A stretch of 64,000 nt of DNA. Origin: Globodera rostochiensis (Eukaryota; Nematoda; Chromadorea; Rhabditida; Heteroderidae). Position 1 is the stretch's first letter, and each line of letters begins with the position of its first letter. Positions 8,585 to 19,448 of the stretch are shown here, piece after piece. A program made the position numbers and the translations under genes. The stretch spans positions 124,001-188,000 of the forward strand of contig JAEVLN010000027.1 of NCBI GenBank assembly GCA_018350325.1, read 5' to 3'. The notes below the pieces were generated by a model. That model searched no databases and was not told the origin of the DNA. It saw only the letters and a list, made by a program, of their open reading frames with translations.

Positions 8585-11500
8585 GCCCTCCCCTCCGAAC
8601 AAAACATTATCAAACGGGTGGGTCTCATCCAACGAATTAATTAGCCAGGGAGCAGAATGGAAAAACTTACTAAAAGCCTGATCATTTTTTGATTAATTCG
8701 ACACTTTAATTTATTCTGCCTAATGCACAGCTTTCTTTTCACCGCCACCCGCCGCCAATGGAATCCGTCGGTGCCGTTGGCACATCGATCCGGAAGCAAC
8801 TGATGATGAACAAAAGCTAAATTACCGGGGGCGCCAAACTCGGCCAGGGGTTATTGGGCTGGCATCTGCTGATCCTTTTGGTGTCATCACTTTGCACATC
8901 TGCCGTCATCATATTCACCCCCCCCCCCAAATGTTTATCCCTTGGGGGGCTCGGTCAAATTAATATTCAAATCATCCCATATTTCCACCTATTCTGTAAT
9001 AGTTAAGTTTGCGTAAGAATTTTAAAAGATGAGCTCATCATATTGGGCTGCGTTCTACGCATTTTTTTTTCATTTTTGTTTTTTTGACCAGGTCCTCTTT
9101 TTGCTTTTCCCAAGGATTATTAAATCACTGAAATCTTTTGACGTCCCTTTGTTTAATTGGGACATAAAGTTGGAAAAGAGAGAGTCAGACGTCGAGAGTA
9201 ATTGAGCCAATCAACGCACCCTATCGAACGATTGCTAGTATTGGAGAAAGCGTTCACATTGCTGTTCAAAGCTTCAAACGTAGTGGTGTTTGTGTCCAAA
9301 ATGGATAAAAAAAGGTGCTAAAACTGATCAAACCCAGTCAATTTTGTGCGAATTTTTGTCAAAGAAAGTCTTATCGGATTTTGTTATTTTTAACGCTACA
9401 TTTTTCGTTTAATTGCATTTTTCTTAAGAAATTTCGGAACCGCCGAATTTAGTCAACTTTTAGAAACAAAAAAACGGAATTCCGCCCATCCCTGGTCGTG
9501 GTTCGATCATATACCTAAGTGCCCATTCAAGTTCTCTTACAAAATTTGTTATTGATGCAGAAAATCAAAAACCCAACAGAATAGTTCATATTTTTTGAGC
9601 TTCGGCGGTGCCGATAGGCGCCGCCGTTAAAATTTAAAATCTTAATGGTTTTTGTGATGATTGGTCCAAAATTGTTACATTTTTGGAAACATTTCGCCAA
9701 GAAAAATGAATGGGAACGGGAAAAGACTGAAATAAAATTTCCGAAACGGGGTTTTCAAAAAGTACGGGGCGGGAATCCCGTCTTTTTCCCGTTCCCGTAA
9801 AAAATCCCGACCGGCAAAAAAGACTGGAACGGGACCGGGAATCCCGTACTTCCGCGGGAATCCCGTTCCCGCGCCGGCACAGCTCCAATTGGCATCTTCA
9901 TATAAATTGTTTGTCTCAGGACGTGCAATTTTTTGATCGCATCATTTTTGTTGACATGCGATCATTTTGGAAGATAAAAAGGGAAGAAACTAAAAAAAAT
10001 TCATTTAGAGTATTATTTTTCCGGGGAATGGTGCGAGCGACCGCCAGCCCCCCAAAAAAACTGGAAATTTTTAATAAAAATATCACATACATAAGAAGTT
10101 GGGTTTGTTCATTCACTAATCAGCAACGGGGAGGAATTTGCGTTTTGGTTGTCCTCCCGCCATTAATGAGGGGAGAGAGTGGAATGAAATGGAATGGAAT
10201 TTGGATCAAAATGTGCATGCTTTTACTTTTGGTGGGTGATCGGAAAAACAAATAAATGCCCTCCCCACAACTAAACCAGTTGGGTTGGTTTGTTCGTCCG
10301 TAACATGTTTTCTGCTGCTGCTTATCACACATTGACATCGACTGAATTCCAAAAATGTTTCTTTATCACATTTCACACGAAAAAAAGGCAAGCAAAATTT
10401 TATTTACAACATTAGACGCAACAACAATCGAATTTTTCCTCAGCCAGGAATTTGTAATTTTTGCTTAAAAATGATCAACGCAAAATTGTAAACTGAAATT
10501 TGGGTCCAATTTCTAATTTTTGAACAAATTTTCTTCGGCAAAATAATAGCTTCCAAACACATAGAGAACTTTCGATTGATGCCAAATTTGTTTAGGTTGA
10601 TGGCACTTTGCCCCTTTTTTTTTTTTGCATTTTCGCCTTTTGTCAATTTTTCCGTTTCAGCTTTTTCCTTTTCACAAAACTATTCATTTTCAAACACAAT
10701 TTGCACGAAAAACTTTCCGCCAACAATTTCAAACCATTTTTTCCCGCTTAAACAAACACTCTCAACTGGCGCAGTCTCGAAATACGGGGACAAGAAAATG
10801 TAGACGTACGTATAGGAACCAAAAAATTCTTTGTTTTAATTTTAGGGGGGGGGGGGGGGTGTGGTGGGTGAATGGGACTTGCGGGGTGCATTGTGTTGTG
10901 AATTGCACATGTTTATTCAAACACTTCCCTCCCATGCATCCCCGCGGGGGGTGGGGGACCAATTCATTCATTCATTCCCATCCGTCCATTTTCTCATTCT
11001 TCCTCCCTCCTCTCTCCAACTTCCTTTCGTCATCAATCATGCATCCATCCTCCACATCCATCCACCATCCAAATCCCCATCATCGTCATGCAAAAGTGTA
11101 TAATTATAAAGCGCGTCCTTCCCCCCCCCCCCCCTCGCCCTCTACTGGCTGGGTGGGGATTTTTGGGGGATAGGGAGAGGAGGGAGTTAGGTCCATCCAC
11201 CGCCGGCCGGCCGCCCGTCGTTGTAGTCGCCGACGGGGAGGAGGACGGACGTTTCATTCCTTCCCCCCCCCCCGCCCCCTTACTCTCCTCCTGGTGCTGT
11301 TGCTGTGCCTCACCACCCACCATTCCAACAAAATCAATCGAAGCAAAGCACACACCTTGCGCCCCCCGCCCCCCCCCTTCCCCACCTTTTCCCATCCGTC
11401 GAGGAGGCCGGAGGTTGGGGTGGATGTTGTCCTTTCCCCCACCTCTCTGTGTTTAAGGGCATTTGTTGCCGCCCCCAGCACATTTTTGGCACTGTCTGTT

Positions 11501-12050
11501 GGCGGTAATTTTGGTTACTATTTGTCGGGGTTTGTGTGATTGGCACTGCCGCGCGTTAACCGAACCAAAAACCCTTAGTTTAAACTGAAGTTTTGTTTTC
11601 GATTAACCGAACTGAACAAAATGCCAGTTTTTGGTTCGGTTTGAAATCGACCACTCTCTCTAATCATTGTGAATGATCTTCAAAAAATGATAGCGATCTG
11701 CTGCTCTGAAATGTTGTCTCGCCGTCGTAAGTATTATGCCATTAAAGCGCGCATATTCATACAAACAAAGGACGACATTAGGGTTGCCGGTTCCTGGGAA
11801 TTTTTAGGGTATCCGAACCGAAAAAAGGCCCCGGTTCGGTTCGGTCCGGTCCAGAACCGTCAACCCTAGACGACGCTCGCCACCTTCGTTATAAAAAGAA
11901 CAAATTTCAGCTTTAAGAGGCCAAAATACTTTTTTAGATCTTCTGTCCATCCAATCAATTAGCTTTTTGCTTGTCGATAGCTTCTACTAATTGTTAGCTT
12001 CAAAATGATATGTATGTATTAAAATATTTGATTTGGTTGACTTATTAAAA
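8585..12050. other. gene-poor stretch with element fragments and C-rich DNA
   Basis: No exon chain was found. An inverted copy of the GGCGGTGCCGATAGGCGCCG core is at 9604-9629, followed by GGGAACGGGAATCCCG-type repeats to about 9890 whose other end is missing. From 10840 to 11450 the plus strand is C-rich with several poly-G/poly-C runs, and the long frames there are products of skewed composition. Confidence 0.5.
11779..11868. mobile_element. TAGGGTTG-family miniature element, 90 bp
   Basis: The ends TAGGGTTGCCGGTTC and GAACCGTCAACCCTA are inverted. The flanks GACGACAT (11771-11778) and GACGACGC (11869-11876) match at 6 of 8 positions, a decayed 8-bp duplication. The interior is CCGGTTCGG-rich. 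Confidence 0.6.
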
Positions 12051-12176
12051 AGTTATTTTTTGCTTAGTGGGCGAAATGTCCTATTTTTGCTTAGTGGGCG
12101 AAATGACCTATTTTTGCTTAGTGAACGAAATGTCCTATTTTTGCTTAGTGGGCGAAATGTCCTGAGCGGTACACAT

Positions 12177-12582
12177 CACTTCAGTGCCCACACTTCAGTG
12201 CCGGGACACTTCAGTGCCAGCAATTCAAAGCCTGTAACTTTTTTTAAACTCAACCAAATCAAACAATCAAGATGTCATTGGAAAGCTCTAAGCTTTTAAA
12301 AGCTATTGTTAAGCCAACGCTAATCAATTAAAAAATTCGTAAAAAAGTTATTGCAATAAACTGATGAAAAGCCCTGATTTTGGGTGTTTTTCACGTTGAA
12401 CTTCTTAAAAACGAATTGAACCGGCTTGGCTTTTTTTTGTACGATACTTATCATTTAGAGCTTTCCAATGACATCTTGATTGTTTGATTTGGTTGAGTTT
12501 AAAAAAAGTTATAGCCTTTTTAAGTGCTGGCACTGAAGTGTGGGACTGAAGTGTGCGGCACTGAAGTGTGGGCACTGAAATG
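12177..12582. mobile_element. foldback element with arms of CACTTCAGTGCC repeats
   Basis: The arms are 12177-12291 and 12455-12582. The outer part of each arm is three to four short repeats of ACTTCAGTGCC(C/G). The inner part is unique and matches base for base over about 50 bp, beginning AACTTTTTTTAAACTCAACC. The loop is about 160 bp and has no coding frame. Minisatellite arms on a long hairpin are the hallmark of FB-type foldback elements. Confidence 0.75.
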
Positions 12583-12595
12583 AACCAAAGCGGGC

Positions 12596-13587
12596 CACTA
12601 ACGTCCCGCCACTACCGTCCCGGCCACTACTGTCCCGCCATTGCCGTCCCGCCATTACCGTCCCGCCATTACCGTCCCGCCATTACCGTCCCGCCATTAC
12701 CGTCCCGGGCCATTACCGTCCCGGGCCACTACCGTCCCGGCCACTACCGTCCCGGCCACTACCGTCCCAACCAATTTTTTTTGAAATGCAAAATGTGATC
12801 TATAAAATAAAATTACATTTTGATTAGATTTTAGAATTTTTGACATTTTTAAGCTTCGAATCGCATTTGAATAGTTTTTTGCTTTTTTCCCTTTCCTGTC
12901 TGAATCCTCCCCACCCGAATCCCCCCACAGCCAAATGTGTCTCGAATCCCCTCAACGTCTTAGGTTAAGCTTAAGCTTGGTCTAAGCTAGGCTTAGGTTA
13001 TTAAGCATAGGCCTAAGCCTAAGCCTGACGACCCCAACCCAGAGTGGCTTAGGTCTAAGTTAGGCTTATCAGACCGGTAGCCCTTTTTTCTTTTTCTATG
13101 TTTATAAAAAGTGACATTGTTCAGTTTATACTACTTTTTTTCAAATGTAGCGTCAACAATGCAATTAAGAAATAAAACCAAGCCAAACAACAAAAACTTT
13201 AACATGGGGGCTGCTTGTACAACTTACAAAAGTTAATGCCGCCAAATTTTTTCAAATTACATGTTGCAAGTTGCAACATCAATTCAAAAAAGCACAAAGT
13301 TACAACGAAAACGCAATTAACAATCGAATTCATGCTTTTCGATCAATTTTTAGGCTGAACTTGTTTTTGGAAGATTTTTCATTTGAAAAAATGTAATTCG
13401 GTTCCGGGGTTCGGAATTGGTTGGAACGGAGATCAAATTCGGATCCCACGCCCCCGAATCCCTTTTTCATCTGGGACGGTAGTGGCCCGGGACGGTAGTG
13501 GCGGTACGGTAGTGGCGGGACGGTAGTGGCCGGGACGGTAGTGGCGGGACGGTAGTGGCCGGGACGGTAGTGGCGGGACGGTAATGA
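12596..13587. mobile_element. foldback element with CACTACCGTCCCGGC repeat arms and telomere-like loop
   Basis: The left arm (12596-12771) is about a dozen units of (C)CACTACCGTCCCGGC. The right arm (13469-13587) is the inverted form, GGGACGGTAGTGGCC. The loop of about 700 bp contains a TTAGGC/GCCTAA-rich block at 12954-13078 and otherwise AT-rich DNA. No transposase frame is seen. A target duplication could not be defined because the outer ends merge with neighbouring repeats. Confidence 0.7.
12954..13078. repeat. interstitial telomere-like sequence (TTAGGC/GCCTAA)
   Basis: AGGCCTAAGCCTAAGCCT (about 13010-13027) and several TTAGGTTAAGC/GCTTAGGC variants lie in both orientations. TTAGGC is the telomere repeat of most nematodes. 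The block sits in the loop of the 12596-13587 foldback. Confidence 0.6.
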
Positions 13588-13799
13588 CCCCTACTCGAAA
13601 TGAACGCCGCCGCTATTTTTGCTTAATGGGCGAAATGTCCTATTTTTGCTTAGTGAACGAAATGTCCTATTTTTGCTTAGTGGGCGAAATGTCCTATTTT
13701 TGCTTAGTGGGATGACCTATTTTTGCTTAGTGGGCGAAATGTCCTATTTTTGCTTAGTGGGCGAAATGTCCTGTTTTTGCTTAGTGGGCGAAATGACTC

Positions 13800-15510
13800 G
13801 TGGGCTAAATCAAGCTTGGAAAAAAGTGGCGAGTTGGATAAATACCAAATTTGTACAATTAATTCTGTGTGTTATCAGCTACGATTGTAGTAAAATTCAA
13901 GCGCTATCGAATGCACAGTTCCCCGCGAATGTACAATTTTCTCTTAACCAATCCCGATTTGCTCAAAAAAACTGCCAGTGGAGATAAATGGTATAATATC
14001 GATTCGTTCACCACCTACGATTCGTTCCTTTTGTAACGATTCGTTCCCCTCCACAAAAATGCCTTAAAAAATCATATAAAACTGGTTCTAGAACACATAT
14101 CCGAGCTCCATTTGTTTTAAAGTCCCTTGAAAGATTTGGCAAGCAAAAATTCGTATTTTATTGCATTTTTAATTAATTTTTTGGAAAAATGACAGGTACA
14201 AAAATTCTTCAGATGTCTAAAAAATAGGTTCGGTTCTATCTTAGGCTCGAAAACCCCAAAAAAGGGTTTTTTAGGTCCGAGTAGTATCGTTTAAAACGAC
14301 AATTTTCGGCAAAAAAAAACACGTTTTTGTGCATAACTCGCCCAAAACAAAACTTGCAGAAAAAATAGGTTAAATCCTAAAAATCGCAGCCCTTATAGTT
14401 AGTTACATATCAGATCTTTTTGTGAGCGGCTTCTTTTATTAAATACTCCCTTTTGTCAGAACAAAGGATTAAGAGTAATTAATTTTTACTCAATTAACGC
14501 ATGTGTTTAATGTCGCGCTGACATCAATTTTTAACATTGTGTCAATTAGGAACCGGATTTGTATGCTTTAACTTGAAAGGGGTAGCCCCTAAAATTGGTT
14601 TTTGTTCAGATTTTCTGAGCGCTACAAATTTATCTACTTTTGTTTTGCACGATTTTTCTAAAAAAAAATTCTGGGGAGGGGGCGGCGGCGCTTTGTGCTC
14701 GATTTTTTAACCTCATCTCCCGGCAGGGACGTAGCCAGAGGAAAGGGGGGGACAACTTGATGACAAAACCGCTGTAAATTAACGGTTTTTTTAAATTTTG
14801 AATGCAAATCTCTTAAAATATGAAACTTTTATCGAAATTGCGCGCAAAAACAGCAAAATCCTGCCTCCTGGAATCGAGTTTTTCTAATTAGCCTTTTCTT
14901 TTTAGTGTCAAATTTAAATATATGTACATGTAGCTTTCTTCCGTCCAGCTTCTAGTAAAGTTCGGCCCTAATTAGTGTGTGAATTGGTTGCTGTCTGGGG
15001 CCCGCCACACATCGCGCCCTTTACCCCCTCATTCAAAACAACGACACCAACGCGTTCAGAGTAATCAACAGCAGCGGGCGGGGAGACGGTCGGGGCGGGT
15101 AAGACCAATGTTCAACCGGACTCGTTTCGTCACCACAATTTCCTTCCCTCCATTGTTATTGCTTCTGTCCCTGCTGCTGGTGGTGTTTGTTGTGTGTGTT
15201 TTATTGGTGGTGGCTCAATTATCGCTGACGCCCGATCTGTGACGCTTCTTTTTTTGTTTGCCCAACCCAACGGGGGAGGTGAGAATAGGTTAGATTTTTA
15301 TAAAAGAGTGAGTGCATTGGGGAGACACTTTGACTTCATAAGACTTTTGGCAATTGTCCGCAAATTCCGCGAGCGACAATTTTTTAAAAAATGAATTTTG
15401 GGATGGAATTTTTGTTTTTAAGAATATATTGCGTTGGCTGAACTGAATTTTTGAGGATTTTAACACGGCTTTTGCCTCTCATTTTTCCCCATATTTGAAT
15501 TTGTTTTATG
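13800..15510. other. gene-poor stretch upstream of the FAM43-like gene
   Basis: No exon chain was seen. An isolated element end, CAGGGACGTAGCCAGAGG (about 14725), matches the terminus of the 18847-19097 element. A frame at 14979-15242 has a run of hydrophobic residues (LLLLLSLLLVVFVVCVLLVV) but no supported splice partners. Confidence 0.4.
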
Positions 15511-16241
15511 TAGGGTTGAGCGGGACCGGGACCGGGACGGGATTTCTCGGTTTTTTCAGGTCCCGGTCGGGCCGGGACTTTTTAATTTTTACTTATGTCT
15601 CCCAAGGAAGTGGATGGCCAAGTGGTTAATCTCTTTGGTGAGTTGTTATGTTATGTGTTGGGTTCGAACCCGCTTGAGTGCAAACACTTATTTATTGGTT
15701 TTCCTCTCTACTCAAATAGGCATCCCCTCATTAATAAGATTTTTTAAATAAATATTCTAATTTTTTTTAATTAAAAATGCGCGCAAAAAAAGAATAGACA
15801 CAAGAATTTTTGAAATAAATTCATCACATCTTTCTGAATTTTTGCTTCAATTTCCTTAACAAAGTTTGCCAATTTTTGTAAAAATTTCTCCGTCGGCGCC
15901 TGTCGGCACCGCCGGACATCCCCTCCACTCTTACGTAAACCAGTTTTTTTCTCTGAAATTCCGAAGCAAAAAATTCATAATTTTGCTAAATTTTGATGAA
16001 ATTTCTTTAACAAATTGAGTCAAAATTTCAAAAATTTTTCTCGCCGACCCCCACCCCCCCCCCTAAAAGTAAAGCAGAATCTCAAAAAAAAAAGAATGAT
16101 GATGACAATGACGTTGATGATCAAGAAGATCAACAATATGTGTTGCCGGAAAATTAAAAATTTTTAGTGTTTGATAAAAGAAAAATTTTCCCCTTGAAAA
16201 GTCCCGGTTTTTCCCAAAAGTGCCTGTCCCGCTCAACCCTA
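15511..16241. mobile_element. TAGGGTTG-family hAT-like element, 731 bp, perfect 8-bp target duplication
   Basis: The ends TAGGGTTGAGCGGGACC and GTCCCGCTCAACCCTA are inverted. They are flanked by GTTTTATG at 15503-15510 and 16242-16249. The subterminal sequence is rich in GGGACCGGGACGGGA. Inside are a tRNA-like unit (15607-15680) and a GTCGGCGCCTGTCGGCACCG core (about 15893-15912). There is no coding capacity, so an external transposase would be needed. Confidence 0.8.
15607..15680 (+). mobile_element. tRNA-derived SINE-like unit
   Basis: GTGGATGGCCAAGTGGTTAA resembles the 5' part and A box of class II tRNAs (Leu/Ser-like), and GGGTTCGAACCCGC is a canonical B box with T-loop stem. A diverged second copy at 28697-28780 also shares about 60 bp of downstream sequence ending in CATTAATAA, which points to a SINE family. 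Confidence 0.55.
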
Positions 16242-16498
16242 GTTTTATGTATTATAAAACCATCTTTTTACTGGGATTGTACATAGTTACCTAATCGTTG
16301 TCACAAGAGTCTGGAGTCTGGGAATTTATAATTTTTTTTTGTTGCAACCAAAAATACGTCTGGTTTTTACATTCTTGGTTCCATTTAAAAAACAAATTTC
16401 AGTAAAAACGGCAAAAAAAACTTGTGGAATTTTATAAAAATCTTTCAAAAAATAGGTCGCTTAAATTTCTCCAATTTCAGGTTTTTTAAAATTGTTGC

Positions 16499-16500
16499 AG
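16499..16500 (+). promoter_or_regulatory. probable spliced-leader acceptor, FAM43-like gene
   Basis: AAAATTGTTGCAG ends 39 nt before the ATG at 16540; another acceptor-like TTTCAG ends at 16480. No upstream coding exon was found. Confidence 0.4.
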
Positions 16501-16539
16501 TGCGTGCCTTTTCAATTTCCGTAATTTTCTAATGAAAAC

Positions 16540-19448
16540 ATGCCGAGCCTGCTGAACCCGGGTCCGTCAATGAACATTTTCTCCTCCTCCATGCCGTTAC
16601 CGTCCTTTTTCTTCCGCAATCGGAAAAAATGTTACGATTTGAACCCGGCGGAAGAGCATCGCCAGGTTTGCACATTGTTTTTTGTATGTAATTAATTTCA
16701 ATGTAAGGGCCGAAATTTCGTCGAATTTTGCCATTTTACAACAATTTTACATCGATGGCAAAAAATTCCAAAATTTTTTTTCTCCGGGTCAAAAGTCTGC
16801 TGGTGGAAAAAATTTTTGATGTTTAAAAAAAAAGCACAGATTTCTGATAACCCCTTACTAAAAAATGATTTGATATTCAGGTCACCTACCTTGGCAACAT
16901 GTTGACTATCATGGGCAAGGGCGACGCGTGCGTGGACCGTCCGTTAGAAGGTTTGGAATTAAAAAAAAAACAATTTTTTTTTTGTTCCATTTTAAAGAAA
17001 GGGGATTAGTAAATAAAGTTGTGCCTGCAGGGACCTTACGGGATCCCGGCCCCGTATCCTGTCGTGTTTTTGCAGTAATCTTTGTCCCGATTATTGCATT
17101 TTTGTTAAGGAATCTTCAAAAAGAAGTTGTTTTTCAGAATTCTGCTTTACTTCTAGTGGTGGCGTGAGACAAATTTTTGATTCAATTTGTTATATTTTTT
17201 GAAGATTTTTTGTAATTGTTAAGAAAATTATATACGGCCTTGCCTTCAGTGATCATGCGCGCGTGGAAGGCCGGTGGCGTACGCAAAAGCGTCAACGGGA
17301 AGCAGCAACAGCAACAACTGGCGATGCGCTTGTGCGTGTGTCGATCCGGCCTACGGGCGGAGACGTGCATGGGGTAAGCGAGAAAAAATGAAAAATAATT
17401 CTAAAATGCACGATTTCGATTGTTTGGTAATAAAATTGATGAGTTTTTTGCGCCTTGGGGAGGGACTTTTTTCATTAATTTTGTACGCTAATTCTTTTAT
17501 TTTTGTTACATTTGCAGTGTCACCGAATATTTTGCGCATCGAATCACATGGTCAGCGGCGCCCAGTCAATATCCCGTGAAATTTTGGCATTTTTTATTTT
17601 TAGCAATACATTTTCTTATCACCAAACATTTAGCACGTGTTCTGCTGGATTTACAAGGTTTGACTTGCATATTATAATCCAAAAATTTGAATATATTTTT
17701 TTTTTGTAAAATTCAAAAGAAAGGCCCAATTTTGAACATTTTTTTCAATTATTTTTTGCCTGGGAAAAAGAATCAAATTAAAAGAAAAAACATTTCAATT
17801 CTCCTACCAAAAAATGCAGCACGAAGGCAAGCGAATGAAGCCGGAACTTCGATGCCATGCCGTCCACTGTCGCCGAACGGACGAGCCGCAGCTGATCCAC
17901 CAGTCGTTGCGCAAGCATTTGCAGCTTGCATTGCAGGTTTTTTTTGTTTAGGGCAATCTTTTTGAAGAATATTTAAATAAAATGGCTAAAAATTATGCCG
18001 AAATCAATTTAGTTGTTTTTATTAAATTTGCAAACGTTTTCAAAAACTGACATAAAGCCAAAATGCTGGATTTTGGGTGTTTTTTAATCGAAATTTTCGA
18101 ATGTTTTGCCGTGATTGACCGTTGTTTTGGTGCATAAATCTTTCAAAAACTTTCTTTTCAAGGAGTACAGGCGCGAGAAGGCGGCCGCAGAGCGGACACG
18201 CCACCGTCACTGTAATGCAGCGCTGCTGGCAGCGACATCAACCGCTTTGCCATGGGCCGGTGGCGGCGGCTGCGCAGCTTCCACCGTCGCCGGTGCCATC
18301 GCGCGGCATCAACAGCAGCAGCAGACGCCCCGTCGCAAGGTCGTGCTGCAGGTACACACACAACACAATTTTATTGCAAAAAAAAATTCTATTAAAGTGC
18401 AAAAAATTTCAGACCGGCACGCTCAACTTCCGGCCACCGCTCAGCCGCTCGCGCAGCATGCCACGCCTGTGCGCCATTGACGAGGAGGAGGCGCGCGCGG
18501 AGGAGGTGAATGTCCATTTTTCTCTGGTTGAAAACCCGGAAGGAAACGGAGAAAATTCGAATTACGGATTGGGCATCACCAAAAATGTTCTTTTTTACGA
18601 CCCAAAACCCACACCAACCCCCCCCCCCCCTCCTCCTGGATACGCGCCTGGTCCCGAGTTATGCAGTCCCATCTTGATCAGATTAGATCAGTTTTGTTTT
18701 GTATGGTTCGGTCTGCGATCAGTTCTCCTCTGATAACCAACCATTTCTGATCTCCCCTGATCAGATCGGGCGAAACCCGATACAACGGTCAAATAGGGAG
18801 GCTGTCTACTCACTCACTGTGGTCACACTGTTTGTGCACTCCCACACAGGGGCGTAGCCAGGAAAATTATCGGGGGGGGGGGAATCGATTCTTAGGGGTG
18901 TATTTTTTCTTTTTTATTGCATTTTTGTTAAGCAATTTTTCCAAAAAAATGTTCGATTTAGGGGGTGCATTTTTTCAAAAATGCAAAAAAAGTGAAAAAC
19001 AAAAGGGTCCCCTCTCTTGTTTTTTTTTTTCTTCAAATTTCATGGGGGGGGGGGGGGAATTCCCCCCCCCCCCCACCCCCCCCTGGCTACGCCACTGCTC
19101 CCATACAAAAATTGGGGACAATGATGATCAGCTCTGATCATCCATTCCGAGTAACAGGAGCAGGACGAAGCGGAGGTGGAAGACGATGAATATGAAGAGG
19201 AGCTGCACCTTTCGGACGTGGACTCGCTGAACATCTCTGAACACTATCGACCCATGCCGACGATGTCCTCGTTCACCGACGATCGGACCACCAACAGCGG
19301 CACCACCGATTCGTGCCGATCAAGCGCATGCGGCGAGGAAGACGATGACGAACATCATGAGGTGAGCGTGTCATCGGAGCAGGAGCAGCAACAACGGCAG
19401 CGCACCATTGGTCTCATCACCACGGTGCTGCTACGACGGGGTTCGTAA
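16540..19448 (+). CDS. FAM43-like PID/PTB-domain adaptor (9 exons)
   Basis: Exons 16540-16665, 16881-16950, 17250-17373, 17518-17575, 17634-17657, 17820-17936, 18163-18351, 18413-18505 and 19158-19448 join in phase to 363 codons. The order of landmarks follows human FAM43: VTYLGNMLTIMGKGDAC (residue 43 on), HRITW..., HVFCWIYKHEGK, LRCHAVHCRR, a basic REKAAAERTRHRH segment, then RKVVLQTGTLNFRPP and SRSRSMPRL, and an acidic Ser-rich tail. The PID fold (about residues 43-180) should bind peptide or lipid as a cytoplasmic adaptor; the function of FAM43 proteins is poorly known. A probable leader acceptor ends at 16500. An upstream ATG at 16532 opens a 7-codon frame that overlaps the start, which may lower translation. 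Intron 8 carries a hAT-like element. Confidence 0.85.
17030..17170. mobile_element. element fragment in intron 2 of the FAM43-like gene
   Basis: ATTGCATTTTTGTTAAGGAA (about 17093) and ATCTTCAAAAA are shared with the interiors of elements near 7960, 18915 and 40090 (the last inverted). No complete termini are visible. Confidence 0.35.
18847..19097. mobile_element. hAT-like miniature element, 251 bp, in intron 8 of the FAM43-like gene
   Basis: The ends CAGGGGCGTAGCCAGG and CCTGGCTACGCCACTG are inverted with one or two mismatches. The flanks CTCCCACA (18839-18846) and CTCCCATA (19098-19105) differ at one base of eight. The element brings poly-G and poly-C runs into the intron. CAG(T/G)GGCGTAGCCAGG termini are common among animal hAT elements. 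Confidence 0.75.

Larger units (their letters stand above)
12054..13797. repeat. 27-bp minisatellite split by a block of foldback sequences
   Basis: The unit CCTATTTTTGCTTAGTGGGC + GAAATGT (27 bp) is present at 12054-12165 and again, in the same orientation, at 13613-13797. The DNA between is two back-to-back inverted-repeat structures (next entries). The simplest reading is one older array interrupted by their insertion or growth. Confidence 0.75.

Noticed and set aside
14979..15242. Secreted or membrane protein frame with hydrophobic stretch
   Set aside because: There is no convincing acceptor or continuing exon. The hydrophobic run comes from a CTG/GTG-rich stretch.
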